Positions 54,337 through 63,604 of a stretch of 64,000 bases of DNA are shown in pieces (positions within the stretch are counted from its first letter, which is position 1; each line of letters opens with the position of its first letter). A program made the translations under genes and the position numbers. The notes beneath the pieces are model-generated. The model ran no database searches and was not told where the DNA came from. It was given only the letters and a program-made list of their open reading frames with translations. Source of the DNA: Promethearchaeota archaeon (GTDB lineage Archaea > Asgardarchaeota > Lokiarchaeia > Sigyniarchaeales > SOKP01); the NCBI GenBank assembly GCA_030606485.1, contig JAUWGH010000004.1:1-64000 (forward strand), written 5' to 3'.

Positions 54337-54699
54337 TTAAAACCACATAGTAGCATCTGCTTCTAAAACTAAATCGTTTAGAGTAGCAGCTCCAACAATT
54401 TTTGTTCCTGATATTAATTCAACTTTATCCAATCCTAACATTCTTTTTGAAGCTTCACAAACTAAAATCTCAACACCAGCTTCAAGAGTCTTGTCTAGCA
54501 TTTCTTTCACAGATGGGAATTCTCCTAGTTTTATTCTATTCGCTTCTCCAGGCATCAGTATTCGTAATCCTGTACCTAAATAATATACTTTTGCATCAAT
54601 ATCCATAGCCTTAGCCGTTTGAGCTAAAACTAATGGAGAATATTGTTTTTCAGGATTGTCACTGGTTTGAACATATAATATAAACTTTTTCTCACTCAT
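54337..54699 (-). CDS. DsrE-family sulfur-carrier protein
   Basis: Product of 120 residues, DsrE/DsrF-like fold: FILYVQTSDNPEKQYSPLVLAQTAKAM, DAKVYYLGTGLRILM, and the conserved Cys in VEILVCEAS at about residue 81. DsrE proteins hold and pass persulfide sulfur, often with TusA. It sits between tusA (13 bp upstream) and the degenerate IscS gene (60 bp downstream) in one operon, consistent with a TusA to DsrE to IscS/IscU relay. GGAGG lies before its ATG. Confidence 0.88.
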   Translation of the reverse strand: MSEKKFILYVQTSDNPEKQYSPLVLAQTAKAMDIDAKVYYLGTGLRILMPGEANRIKLGEFPSVKEMLDKTLEAGVEILVCEASKRMLGLDKVELISGTKIVGAATLNDLVLEADATMWF

Positions 54700-54712
54700 T
54701 TCTTTCCCTCCA

Positions 54713-54964
54713 TTATTTTATTGGTTTTTTAAAGATAAATATTAAATCATTATCCTCCTTTCTAAAATCTAAGATCTCGGCACCAGTCCTTTTTGCCCAC
54801 CTATGCAAATCTTCATCAGCGGCAGGATCATCTGCTATAACTTTGAAACTTTGACCATCTTCAAGTTTTTCGTATAAATTTCTAACTTCAAATAAGGGTT
54901 CAGGACAATACAATCCTCTTGTATCTAATTTTTCGTCAATTTCTTTATTTTCTTCACTTTTCAT
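54713..54964 (-). CDS. tusA: TusA/SirA-family sulfurtransferase
   Basis: Product of 83 residues: LDTRGLYCPEPLFEVR with the CPxP active-site motif, DGQSFKVIADDPAADEDLHRWAKRTG and the final hydrophobic strand. The Cys of CPEP accepts persulfide sulfur and hands it to partner proteins. First gene of the tusA-dsrE-iscS-iscU operon. The start ATG 54964 follows TTAGGAGTCTCG. Confidence 0.93.
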   Translation of the reverse strand: MKSEENKEIDEKLDTRGLYCPEPLFEVRNLYEKLEDGQSFKVIADDPAADEDLHRWAKRTGAEILDFRKEDNDLIFIFKKPIK

Positions 54965-55312
54965 TTTACGAGACTCCTAATGCAAATTTAAAATATTTAA
55001 ATTCCAAATTAGAAAGGATTTATTAATAAATTCTAATCCTTAAATAAAAACAAACCAGAAGAAACTTAAATATTCTCATTATTTTTTAATGAAAATATTT
55101 GTATTTTGAAATTACACAATAAATACTATAGGAATTAATTTTATAATATATAAATTTCAAGCAAAATGATGATTAAAATTCTATAATTGTTAATTTATAA
55201 CTTATTAAGATAAAGTTGTTGATGATCTTTCGATTCCGCTAGAGAATAACTTCAACAAAAGCTTCTTGCAATTTTATTGAAAAACTATCAAATCTCATCA
55301 TTTTACATCACT
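54965..55312. other. Promoter region of the sulfur-relay operon and 3' region of dnaJ
   Basis: 348 bp. Next to tusA the minus strand has A/T-rich promoter-like sequence (54985-55060). Between about 55200 and 55300 there is a slightly richer stretch with fragments of open frame on both strands, but none long enough or with recognisable motifs to call. I see no strong hairpin. Confidence 0.3.
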
Positions 55313-56320
55313 TTATAATCCTAAATTTTTTAATTTTAATAATAATTCTTTCTGTTCTCCCGTTAATTTTTTGGGAACATTAATTTTTACTTTCACCAAT
55401 AAATCACCTCTTTGATCTGAATTCAATTTATAAAATCCTTGATTTTTTAATCTAAGAGTGGCATAATGTTGAGTTCTTGAAGGAATATTTACATTTAAAG
55501 TGCCCCCATCGATTTTAGGAACTTTAATTTTTCCCCCTAATGTTGCAACTGAGAAAGGTATTTCTTTTTCGATATAGAGATCATTGGTTCTTCTTTCAAA
55601 AATTGTATGATTCTCAATGTGAATTACTATATAAAGGTCGCCATTTGGACCACTATATTCTCCCAGCATACCTTTACCTTTAAGTCTTAATTTCTGATTA
55701 TCATGTACTCCTCTAGGAATTTTTATTGATAGGGTAGTTTTTTTATTAGTAGCAGGATCTATATATTGAACCTTTCTAGTACCCCCATGAAATGCTTCCA
55801 TAAAATTAATTTCCATATCATATCGCAAATCCTCACCTTCTCGAGGGATATTTGGTCTTACCCTTGTTCTTGTACTACCACTTCTTTTATTTGAAAAAAC
55901 ATCAAATATATCTCCTAAATCATTAAAGAAATCGAAATTGGATCCTGAGAATCTCCCCGAACTTCCCATATTTTTGAAAAATTCGCTAAAATCTCTAGGA
56001 TTTCCGGAGCTAGTATATACATAAGTTCCGTCAGGAGTTCTATTAAAATTTGAACGACTACTACCAGGGGTAGATTGATAATATGTTGAGCGATCACCAT
56101 CTACTACTCCAAATTTATCGTACATCTCCCTCTTTTTATCATCGTTCAAGACGCTATAAGCTTCATTAATTTCTTTAAATTTTTCTCCAGATTTTGGTTC
56201 GTCTGGATTTACATCAGGGTGATATTTTCTTGCCATTTTTCGGAAAGCACGTTTTATTTCTTCCTTAGTAGCGCTTTTATCTATTCCTAAAATTTTATAA
56301 TAATTTTTCTTTGGCAGCAT
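55313..56320 (-). CDS. dnaJ: DnaJ-family co-chaperone without zinc fingers
   Basis: Product of 335 residues. J domain at 1-70 with the HPD at about 34-36 ([11 protein letters not shown]). A Gly/Ser/Phe-rich linker follows (about 85-150, including [14 protein letters not shown]), then two beta-barrel substrate domains ([33 protein letters not shown], and [12 protein letters not shown]). The zinc-finger CxxCxGxG repeats are absent, so it is the CbpA/type II-like class. It stimulates DnaK ATPase. It lies 71 bp downstream of dnaK, with GGGGTGAAAA before the ATG. Confidence 0.95.
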   Translation of the reverse strand: MLPKKNYYKILGIDKSATKEEIKRAFRKMARKYHPDVNPDEPKSGEKFKEINEAYSVLNDDKKREMYDKFGVVDGDRSTYYQSTPGSSRSNFNRTPDGTYVYTSSGNPRDFSEFFKNMGSSGRFSGSNFDFFNDLGDIFDVFSNKRSGSTRTRVRPNIPREGEDLRYDMEINFMEAFHGGTRKVQYIDPATNKKTTLSIKIPRGVHDNQKLRLKGKGMLGEYSGPNGDLYIVIHIENHTIFERRTNDLYIEKEIPFSVATLGGKIKVPKIDGGTLNVNIPSRTQHYATLRLKNQGFYKLNSDQRGDLLVKVKINVPKKLTGEQKELLLKLKNLGL

Positions 56321-56391
56321 TTTTCACCCCAGCACAGCTCTTAATTTAAAAAAATAAAAAGTTATTTAAAAAAAAAACAAATATTTTTATT

Positions 56392-58272
56392 TTAGGCTTC
56401 TTCATAATCTGTATCTACTATATCATCTTGTCCAGAAGCTTTTCGATATTGTTCAGCTTGTTTTTCATGTTCTGGTCTATCATCTTGCGGTATTCCACAT
56501 GAACCACCAGGATAACCTTTATGAGTCTGATTTTGATCATAAATCCTCGCTGAAACTTGATGTAAAGCAGTTTGTAAATCTTCCATTGCGTTTTTAATCC
56601 TTGAAGGATCTTCTCCTTCATAAGCTCCCTTCAACACTAAAACTTTTTGTTCAATAGTTGTTTTTAAGTCCCCGATTTTATCTTCGTGTTCTTTCATAAT
56701 TTTCTCGGTTTGATATATTAGAGATTCCGCTTGGTTTTTTAAAGATATTAATTCTTTGATTTTCTTATCTTCCTCAGCATATTTCTCGGCTTCTCTGATT
56801 TTTGCATCTATTTCTGATTCAGACATCTTTGTAGAAGCAGTAATAGTAATTCCAGTTTGTTTTCCAGTACCCTTGTCTTTTGCTTTTACATTTAAAATGC
56901 CATTTTCATCGATGTCAAATGTCACCTCTATTTGTGGCACCCCTCTCGGAGCTGGTGGTATCCCAGTTAAATGAAATGTCCCTAAAGTAATATTATCAGC
57001 AGTCATTGGTCTTTCACCTTGAAGTACATGAATTTCAACTGCAGGTTGATTGTCTGACGCTGTCGAAAATACTTCAGTTTTTCTCGTAGGAATTGTCGTA
57101 TTTCTTTCAATTAATTTTGTAAATACTCCTCCCAATGTTTCGACACCCAAAGAGAGTGGCGTGACATCTAAGAGTAATAAATCCTTAACTTCACCAGATA
57201 AAATTCCACCTTGTATTGAAGCACCCAGAGCAACACATTCCATCGGATCAATACCATGTTCTGGAGGCTTTCCAAAAAGTTCTTGGAACTTTTTTTGAAC
57301 GCTAGGCATTCTTGTAGGCCCTCCTACTAACAGAATCTTATCTATACTTGAAGACTGTAAGTTTGCATCGCTTAACGCCCTTTTAATAGATATCTCTAAT
57401 TTTTTTAAAATTGGGCTAATTAAACTCTCAAGTTTGGCTCTGGTTAAGGACATATTTAAATGTTTAGGTCCATTTGCATCCGCAGTAATGTAAGGCAGAT
57501 TTATTTCAGTTGTTAGCGTCGTGGATAACTCAATTTTTCCTTTTTCTGCTGCGTCTCTAATCCTTTCCATTGCTTTAGAATCTTTTCTCACATCAATTCC
57601 TTGTTCCTTTTGAAATTCTGTAGCAATATTATCTACCAAAATTCTATCCATGTCAGTTCCTCCCAATTGAGTATCTCCAGCTGTGGAAATGACTTCAAAT
57701 ACTTTATTTTCCATTTCGAGAATAGTTACATCAAATGTACCTCCTCCTAAATCAAGAACAGCAATTTTAATACTGATATCTTCCTTATCTAAACCATAAG
57801 ATACGGCAGCAGCAGTAGGTTCGTTAATTAATCTTCTTACGTTTAATCCAGCAATTTTACCGGCGTCTTTTGTGGCTTGCCTTTGATTATCGTTAAAATA
57901 TGCAGGTACCGTAATAATAGCTTCACTTACTTCTTCTCCTAAAAAGGCACTCGCATCTTTCTTTATTTTACTTAAGATCATTGCTGAAATTTCTTGCGGA
58001 GAATAATCTTTTCCATCGATTTTAACCTTATAATTCATACCCATTTTTCGTTTAATGGCAGTTATGGTTCTATCTGGATTAGAAATAGCTTGTCTACGAG
58101 CAGGTTCTCCTACTAATCGTTGTCCATCTTTCGTGAAGGCAACTACACTAGGAAAAGCTTTACCTCCAATAGTGAGTCCTTCAGCGCTCGGAATTAATGT
58201 GGGCTTTCCCCCGATTAGTACAGCAGCTGCAGAATTTGAAGTTCCCAAGTCAATTCCAATTATTTTTCCCAT
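56392..58272 (-). CDS. dnaK: Hsp70 chaperone DnaK
   Basis: Product of 626 residues. The ATPase domain starts [14 protein letters not shown] and contains [29 protein letters not shown] and [10 protein letters not shown]. The substrate domain begins [15 protein letters not shown] and [20 protein letters not shown], with a Lys/Glu helical lid ending VDTDYEEA. It refolds proteins and may also help release clusters from IscU, whose gene is downstream. Dnaks in archaea are thought to be acquired from bacteria. The upstream leader has an inverted repeat at 58325-58345. GAGGAAAAT precedes the ATG. Confidence 0.97.
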   Translation of the reverse strand: MGKIIGIDLGTSNSAAAVLIGGKPTLIPSAEGLTIGGKAFPSVVAFTKDGQRLVGEPARRQAISNPDRTITAIKRKMGMNYKVKIDGKDYSPQEISAMILSKIKKDASAFLGEEVSEAIITVPAYFNDNQRQATKDAGKIAGLNVRRLINEPTAAAVSYGLDKEDISIKIAVLDLGGGTFDVTILEMENKVFEVISTAGDTQLGGTDMDRILVDNIATEFQKEQGIDVRKDSKAMERIRDAAEKGKIELSTTLTTEINLPYITADANGPKHLNMSLTRAKLESLISPILKKLEISIKRALSDANLQSSSIDKILLVGGPTRMPSVQKKFQELFGKPPEHGIDPMECVALGASIQGGILSGEVKDLLLLDVTPLSLGVETLGGVFTKLIERNTTIPTRKTEVFSTASDNQPAVEIHVLQGERPMTADNITLGTFHLTGIPPAPRGVPQIEVTFDIDENGILNVKAKDKGTGKQTGITITASTKMSESEIDAKIREAEKYAEEDKKIKELISLKNQAESLIYQTEKIMKEHEDKIGDLKTTIEQKVLVLKGAYEGEDPSRIKNAMEDLQTALHQVSARIYDQNQTHKGYPGGSCGIPQDDRPEHEKQAEQYRKASGQDDIVDTDYEEA

Positions 58273-58324
58273 GTTATTTTCCTCTTTTTTAGTTTTAATT
58301 TTTATAAAATCTGTTAATTTTTGT

Positions 58325-58358
58325 TTGTCAACCTATGATTGACAACCATTATTTATAA
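58325..58358 (-). promoter_or_regulatory. dnaK promoter with inverted-repeat operator
   Basis: TTGTCAA (58325-58331) and TTGACAA (58339-58345) form a perfect 7-7-7 inverted repeat around CCTATGA. On the minus strand a TATA-like TTATAAATAA (58349-58358) sits right before it, so transcription should begin within or just past the repeat, the place where a repressor blocks the polymerase. dnaK starts about 53 bases downstream. It fits an archaeal heat-shock repressor site in position, but the consensus differs from those I know. Confidence 0.45.
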
Positions 58359-58473
58359 AGTATAAGCTTACATATTTAAATGTTTGTTTAATAATAAATA
58401 AGATTGTACTTGAGTTAAACAAAAAAAAAAAACATAACAAAAGAAAAACAAATAAAATATTTAATTAAAATAA

Positions 58474-58920
58474 TTAATATTCAAGATTTACATTCACTTC
58501 AATCCCGTCCCTAACAGCTGCGGTAACAGTGCAATAAGTCTCAAACATCTTCCTACATTGATCTGCCCTCTTACGGGCTTTAGGATCGTCAATTTTAGAG
58601 ATTATATGGACATTTACTTTTTTTACCCTTAAAAGCCCTCTATTATTCCTCCCAATTACTACTTCGGCTTCTGATTTTAAATCATCAATTGAAAAATTTC
58701 TTTTTTTTAAACAAAAAATAAAACTCGCACTTAAACACCCCAAAAGAGCCATTCCTAAAAGTCTAGATGGATTTGGACCCCACATATCTGCTTCTTGTTG
58801 ATTAGTTTCGTCAATATAGCAATCTTTAAGTGTCATTTTACCCAAGTCGCATTTAAATATCATTTCTTTTTCCAATTTTAAACCTACTTTTGTTTTTATC
58901 TCTTCCGGCATTATATTCAT
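58474..58920 (-). CDS. OsmC-family peroxide/thiol protein
   Basis: Product of 148 residues. The OsmC/YhfA-type fold is seen in MWGPNPSRLLGMALLGCLSASFIFCLKKRN and MFETYCTVTAAVRDG. The two catalytic-type Cys, at about residues 77 and 135, are present, so reduction of organic peroxides is possible. It lies between dnaK and the acetyl-CoA-hydrolase remnant, in a stress-defence neighbourhood. Met at residue 4 is an alternative start. Confidence 0.8.
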   Translation of the reverse strand: MNIMPEEIKTKVGLKLEKEMIFKCDLGKMTLKDCYIDETNQQEADMWGPNPSRLLGMALLGCLSASFIFCLKKRNFSIDDLKSEAEVVIGRNNRGLLRVKKVNVHIISKIDDPKARKRADQCRKMFETYCTVTAAVRDGIEVNVNLEY

Positions 58921-59375
58921 ACATGTTTTTTATATTTCAATTATACATTCAATTTTTATTAAATATAAGAACTAGATTTATGTTTATTAAATTATTAGTA
59001 AATATAATTGAAATTATTGTAAAAAAAATATCAGAAAGGAAATATGGACCATAAAAACCTAATATAATTGGAGAAAGAGAAAAAATAAAAAAAATAAATT
59101 AATAATAAAAAGAGGATTAAATCAGTATGGAAAATAAAATTAACCCAAATGAATTGAAAAAGACTAATTTTATTTGTACGGGATGAGCAATTATTGATAC
59201 TATATCATATCCATTTAGAAAACTAAAAAATTGGAGAAACTATAAGAAAACTAAAAAACAAAATCATAATCTCAACAATTAATTCGAAAAAATTAGGAAT
59301 TAGTTGTAGGTTCCGCAAGAACTTGAGAATAAAAAAGTCTTATTTATTGAATAACAGAGAATAAATAAAAATTAA
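58921..59375. other. 455-bp gap with a TGA-containing mini-frame
   Basis: Mostly A/T-rich and without a regular gene. It contains the 51-codon frame 59127-59282 listed separately and, past it, a small hairpin (AGGTTC-CGCAA-GAACTT) around 59308-59324. Nothing else is recognisable; the first 150 bp are promoter-like for neither neighbour. Confidence 0.3.
59127..59282 (+). other. 51-codon frame with in-frame TGA in a CxxU-like context
   Basis: From ATG 59127 to TAA 59280-59282 the only interruption is TGA at 59184-59186. Just before it the frame reads NFICTG, so that if the TGA were selenocysteine the site would be a Cys-x-x-Sec redox motif; if it replaced TGG it would be FICTGWAI. The second half is Lys/Asn-rich with a Tyr/Pro segment. 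There is no purine-rich ribosome site beyond AGAGGA 14 bases upstream. Reports exist of selenocysteine in Lokiarchaeota, but no SECIS element is convincing here. Confidence 0.25.
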
Positions 59376-59912
59376 CTATTCTTTTTCAAAAAATAATTCA
59401 AAAAATAGTTCCTTTTCTCCAACTTCGGGTGGTGATACTTTTGTATATCCTGATTTTTTAATAATATGAATCGTATTTTTATTTTGAAAATGAATGGTTC
59501 CGTAAAAACCCTTAATACCCTTTTCATTTGCAATCATAATTAAATGATGTAATAAATATTGTCCTATTCCTTTATTTCTCCACAATTTTTTCACAACGAA
59601 GGAAAATTCTGCAGTGTTAGTATTTGGATTAAGATAAAAGCCCGCTGTTCCGACCATTTCTTTATTTGAAATCTCTCCTACGAGCGCACATAGACAAAAT
59701 ATGTTATGATAATCGATATTTACCTCTTGCTGTATTACAGTATCGCAAAAATTCCTACCTACTTCACAAAACCTAAAATACATGCTTTGTTTGTCTAAGG
59801 AATAATATAGATCTTTTAATAAATGCTCATCTGTAGTTTTTAAAGGACGTATAGTAATTTTTTTATTGTCCTTTGTTAAAAAATATGTTTCATACTGCTT
59901 GGGATAATTCAT
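59376..59912 (-). CDS. GNAT-family acetyltransferase, severed from its former acetyl-CoA-hydrolase partner domain
   Basis: From ATG 59912 the product is 178 residues. IRPLKTTDEHLLKDLYYSLDKQSMYFRF is the start of GNAT domains found at the C-terminus of acetyl-CoA hydrolase/transferase fusions. VGTAGFYLN, KLWRNKGIGQYLLHHL (acetyl-CoA pyrophosphate loop) and FQNKNTIHIIKKSGY complete the fold. Upstream lies the head of such a hydrolase, ended by a stop (59923-60039). An earlier start at 59957 would run into the remnant frame. It may remain an active small acetyltransferase, but its native context is broken. Confidence 0.7.
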   Translation of the reverse strand: MNYPKQYETYFLTKDNKKITIRPLKTTDEHLLKDLYYSLDKQSMYFRFCEVGRNFCDTVIQQEVNIDYHNIFCLCALVGEISNKEMVGTAGFYLNPNTNTAEFSFVVKKLWRNKGIGQYLLHHLIMIANEKGIKGFYGTIHFQNKNTIHIIKKSGYTKVSPPEVGEKELFFELFFEKE

Positions 59913-59922
59913 GTGTAAGACC

Positions 59923-60039
59923 TTAAGATTCTGAACAACAATTTCCAATAAATGCACGTTTGTCCAGAACGATTTTTTTAATTGCCTCCTCGGCGGTGAT
60001 TTCCTTTTTTCTCCACTTCTCTAATTTTTTTTTCCACAT
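59923..60039 (-). pseudogene. N-terminal stub of an acetyl-CoA hydrolase/transferase
   Basis: Thirty-eight residues from ATG 60039 end at TAA 59923-59925. ITAEEAIKKIVLDKRAFIGNCCSES matches the opening of acetyl-CoA hydrolase/transferase proteins, where the next residues are SEPQ.L. Past the stop the frame goes on as GLTHELSQAV, also family-like, and then the GNAT sequence follows. The large CoA-transferase middle is deleted. Product prediction: none functional. Confidence 0.65.
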
Positions 60040-60157
60040 TTTTATATTGGATATTATTCTTATTATTTTTAAATTATAAGCGAAATATTTTATTCTTTTT
60101 TTTAAAAAGTAAAAAATAGAGTCAAAATTAATTAAAAGTTAAAAAGAGTCGAATTTT

Positions 60158-62131
60158 ATGTCTAAAGAAGAAAAAATGGATTCAATTTTAAAAGAGACAC
60201 GGATTTTTAATCCAATCCCAGAATTTATGAAAACTGGACATGTTACTAGTATAGAACAATATAAAACAATGCATAAGGAGTCAATAGAAAATCCTGAAAA
60301 GTTCTGGGGTGAGGTTGCAGAAACTTTAGATTGGTTTAAGAAATGGGATAAAGTTTGGGAAAGCACCGATACATTTCCTGGTAAATGGTTTAGTGGTGGA
60401 AAACTTAATGTTAGTTATAATTGTATAGATAGACATATTAAAAATGGCAGGGGAGACCAAGTTGCAATAATTTGGGAGGGTGATGATGGAATAGAAAAAA
60501 AATTTACGTTCATGGAGCTTCTTAAGCAAGTATCCAAAGTAGCAAATGCTATGAAAGCGGCAGGATTAAAAAAAGGTGATAGAATTGCCATTTGGTTGCC
60601 AATGGTTCCTGAACTCGCTATCATTATGCTTGCATGTACTAGAATTGGAGTTATTCATTCTATTGTTTTTGGTGGATTTAGCAAAGAAGCGGTAAAAGAT
60701 AGAATAGCAGATAGCGAAGCAAAATTATTATTTACTGTCGACAAAACTAAAAGATCTGGAAAGTTATATCCAATGAAAGAAGGTGCGGCTTTAATTATTG
60801 ATCAATGCCCAACAATTGAGAAAGTAATTGTTGTTAAACGAGCTGGTGTAGAAGTTCCATGGGATGATGAAAAGGATATTTGGTATGATGATTTTATTGC
60901 AAATCAATCAGAAGAATGTCCTTGTGAAGAAATGGATTCAGAAGACCCAATGTTTATTTTATATACAAGTGGTACGACTGGAAAACCAAAAGGAGTTCTT
61001 CATACAACTGCAGGATATTTGTTATTTACTTCATACTCACACAAAATCGTGTTCAACTATAAGGAAGGTGAAGTATGGTTTTGTACAGCAGATATTGGTT
61101 GGATTACTGGGCATAGTTATATAATCTATGGCCCATTGTGTAACGGAGCAACTACCGTAATGTTCGAAGGCGTACCCACATTTCCAGATGTTGATAGGTT
61201 TTGGGCAATTATAGAGAAGTACAAAGTAAATCAATTCTACACAGCCCCAACCGCTATTCGTTCTCTAATGAGATACGGGGATAAACCTGTTCTTAAACAT
61301 AATATTAACAGCCTAAAGGTCTTAGGAACAGTTGGAGAGCCAATTAATCCAGAAGCATGGCTCTGGTATTATAGGATTATTGGAAAGGAAAGATGCCCTA
61401 TCGTTGATACATATTGGTTAACGGAGAGTGGTGGATTTTTAATAACTCCTATATCTACTGCCACTCCAATGAAGCCAGGATCCTGTACACTTCCATTTTT
61501 TGGAATTAGTCTAAAAATCGTTGATATTGAGGAAGTAGAGGTTGAGGCAAATGAAGGGGGTTATTTAGTAATCCAGCAACCTTGGCCAGGTATGTTAAGA
61601 AATGTATGGGGTGATCCGGAGCGTTTTAAATCAACCTATCTTGAGAGATTTCCAAATAAATTTTTTACTGGTGATGGAGCACGCCGAGATGAAGACGGTT
61701 ATTACTGGATTCTAGGTCGGCTCGACGATGTTATAAAGGTTAGCGGGCATCGAATTGGAACAATGGAAATTGAAAGTGCTATTGTTAGTCATCCTAAAGT
61801 TGCTGAGGCAGCAGTTGCACCAATTCCACATGAGATAAAGGGACAAGCAATTTATGCTTATGTAACTTTAATGGAAGGAATTAAAAAAACAACAAAACTT
61901 AAAAGAGACATAGTTATGCATGTTAGAACAGAAATAGGTCCCGTTTTCCAGCCAGAGGTCATTCAATTCGCTGATACACTACCAAAAACAAGAAGTGGTA
62001 AAATAATGCGAAGGATTTTAAAAGCAATCGCTACAGGCTCGAGTGTTGGAAATATAACTACACTTGCAGATCCAAGTGTTGTTGATGAATTAATTAGAGA
62101 AAAGTTAAGAATGGAAGCAGAAGAACAATGA
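60158..62131 (+). CDS. acs: Acetyl-CoA synthetase, AMP-forming
   Basis: Product of 657 residues. P-loop YTSGTTGKPKGVLH, DIGWITGHSY, GRLDDVIKVSGHRIGTMEIE and the C-terminal KTRSGKIMRRIL with the adenylation Lys are all canonical. It activates acetate to acetyl-CoA at the expense of two phosphate bonds, the AMP being recycled by adk. Full length for the family. The leader has an A/T-rich promoter-like region, and the first Met (60158) is followed by a normal N-terminus. No downstream gene is coupled to it. Confidence 0.96.
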   Translation: MSKEEKMDSILKETRIFNPIPEFMKTGHVTSIEQYKTMHKESIENPEKFWGEVAETLDWFKKWDKVWESTDTFPGKWFSGGKLNVSYNCIDRHIKNGRGDQVAIIWEGDDGIEKKFTFMELLKQVSKVANAMKAAGLKKGDRIAIWLPMVPELAIIMLACTRIGVIHSIVFGGFSKEAVKDRIADSEAKLLFTVDKTKRSGKLYPMKEGAALIIDQCPTIEKVIVVKRAGVEVPWDDEKDIWYDDFIANQSEECPCEEMDSEDPMFILYTSGTTGKPKGVLHTTAGYLLFTSYSHKIVFNYKEGEVWFCTADIGWITGHSYIIYGPLCNGATTVMFEGVPTFPDVDRFWAIIEKYKVNQFYTAPTAIRSLMRYGDKPVLKHNINSLKVLGTVGEPINPEAWLWYYRIIGKERCPIVDTYWLTESGGFLITPISTATPMKPGSCTLPFFGISLKIVDIEEVEVEANEGGYLVIQQPWPGMLRNVWGDPERFKSTYLERFPNKFFTGDGARRDEDGYYWILGRLDDVIKVSGHRIGTMEIESAIVSHPKVAEAAVAPIPHEIKGQAIYAYVTLMEGIKKTTKLKRDIVMHVRTEIGPVFQPEVIQFADTLPKTRSGKIMRRILKAIATGSSVGNITTLADPSVVDELIREKLRMEAEEQ

Positions 62132-62241
62132 TTTTTTAATTTTCAGTTTATTTTCTTATTATAATTGCAAATAAGACTTTTTTTTATATCCATAAAAAAG
62201 ATAGAAGGAAAATATATAAAAAAAATTTGAGAATTAAAATT

Positions 62242-62904
62242 TTACAACTTTTTATGACAGAACCACCAGTCGTAGCAGTCATACTTTTTAGGATTTTCTT
62301 CAGCAGTTTTTATATCTGAGGCAGGAGGGATAATCACTTCATCACCCAGCAATTCGTTATTAGGCCAATTTGCTGGCATTGCTACTTTTTCTCTATCTGC
62401 TATTTGTATAGCTTTAACTATTCTAAGAATTTCATCCATGTTTCGGCCAAGTTCTTGCGGATAATAAAGAATAAGTCTAATAATTCCATTAGGATCTACT
62501 AAGAAAACCGCTCTAACGGTATTGGAACCTTTACCGGGATGAATCATACCCAACGTCTGACTAACTTGACCATGATCTGCTATTATTGGAAAAGGGATCT
62601 CAACTTTTAAATTTTCTTTAATCCATTCTGCCCATTTGATATGGGAAAAAACTTGATCGATGGAAAGTCCTATTAATCTACATTTAAGCTCCTGAAATTG
62701 TTTATTTCGTTTTGCAAAAGCTACAAATTCAGTTGTACAGACAGGTGTAAAATCTCCTGGATGGCTGAACAAAATAAACCACCATTTTCCACCTTCATTA
62801 GCGTCATCCGGTAATTTTATCATTCCGTGCGTAGTTTTAACTTCCATTTCTGGAAATTTATCTCCAATTAAAGGTATTCCTATTGATTTTTCAGAACTAC
62901 TCAT
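62242..62904 (-). CDS. Peroxiredoxin (Prx6-like archaeal type)
   Basis: Product of 220 residues. [20 protein letters not shown] carries the peroxidatic Cys, and the conserved Arg lies in [14 protein letters not shown]. The longer C-terminal domain with [11 protein letters not shown] contributes further Cys that, in archaeal enzymes, can act as resolving residues. It reduces H2O2 and organic peroxides. GGTGAAAAATT stands before the ATG, and ATATATAAA (near 62965) is a good TATA box. Part of the oxygen-defence block with dfx and rubrerythrin. Confidence 0.94.
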   Translation of the reverse strand: MSSSEKSIGIPLIGDKFPEMEVKTTHGMIKLPDDANEGGKWWFILFSHPGDFTPVCTTEFVAFAKRNKQFQELKCRLIGLSIDQVFSHIKWAEWIKENLKVEIPFPIIADHGQVSQTLGMIHPGKGSNTVRAVFLVDPNGIIRLILYYPQELGRNMDEILRIVKAIQIADREKVAMPANWPNNELLGDEVIIPPASDIKTAEENPKKYDCYDWWFCHKKL

Positions 62905-63130
62905 TATAATTTTTCACCATTTTTTGAATAATAATTCATTTAAAATAATTTATTTAACATTTTTATATATTGTTCTTACAAATTATTTATGAAAATAAAA
63001 TTAATAATAGCTAAAAAGACTTTAAAATAAGGAAAAAATAGAATTATTTATTTTTTATAAATATCTTTTATCTTCTTTTAATTAGGTTCCAAGAAAGATG
63101 AAAAAAAAATTTATTTTAAATTAATATTAT

Positions 63131-63523
63131 TTATTTGAATTTCCATAAACCGTGTAAATTACAGTATTCTCTAGCCCAGAGTCCCTCAGTATCTGCTACT
63201 ACAAATGTTGCTTTAGGTTCATCGCCTGGCTTAAGAAATTTTCTTTTATAGCAATTATCCTTGCAAATTAATTCAATCCATTCAATCCAATGCTCTTCAG
63301 TCATTGGATGAGCCATATTTGCAACAATTCCAATAGAAACAGTCACTTTATTCCCATCAATTTCTATATAAGGAATATGTTTTTCTCCTTTATAATCTGC
63401 AGTTTTAGATTCTATTAATTTCATATCTTGCCCGCAACATACAAGAGTACCACCTCCAGTATGAAGCATTTCAACAATATTACCACAAACTTCACATTTA
63501 TAAATTTCTTTTAATTGAGTCAA
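63131..63523 (-). CDS. dfx: Desulfoferrodoxin-type superoxide reductase
   Basis: Product of 130 residues. An N-terminal desulforedoxin-like domain (YKCEVCGNIVEM plus VCCGQDM, four Cys) is followed by the superoxide-reductase centre: EKHIPYIEI, MAHPMTEEHWIEWIEL and EYCNLHGLW supply the His4Cys site. It reduces superoxide to H2O2 using rubredoxin electrons without making oxygen. Its electron donors are plausibly the rubredoxin at 46335 and NROR-like protein at 44998. Cotranscription with rubrerythrin upstream (81 bp) is likely. Confidence 0.96.
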   Translation of the reverse strand: MTQLKEIYKCEVCGNIVEMLHTGGGTLVCCGQDMKLIESKTADYKGEKHIPYIEIDGNKVTVSIGIVANMAHPMTEEHWIEWIELICKDNCYKRKFLKPGDEPKATFVVADTEGLWAREYCNLHGLWKFK

Positions 63524-63604
63524 GATTCTCGCGCCTTTTCTTATATGTTTATTTATTGAATATTTTGATTTTAAAAATTATTTTCTAATAAATATTAAAA
63601 AAAT

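Noticed and set aside
59305-59330. SECIS element after the TGA-containing mini-frame
   Set aside because: The hairpin is short (six pairs) and lacks the features I know for archaeal SECIS elements; retained only as a check.
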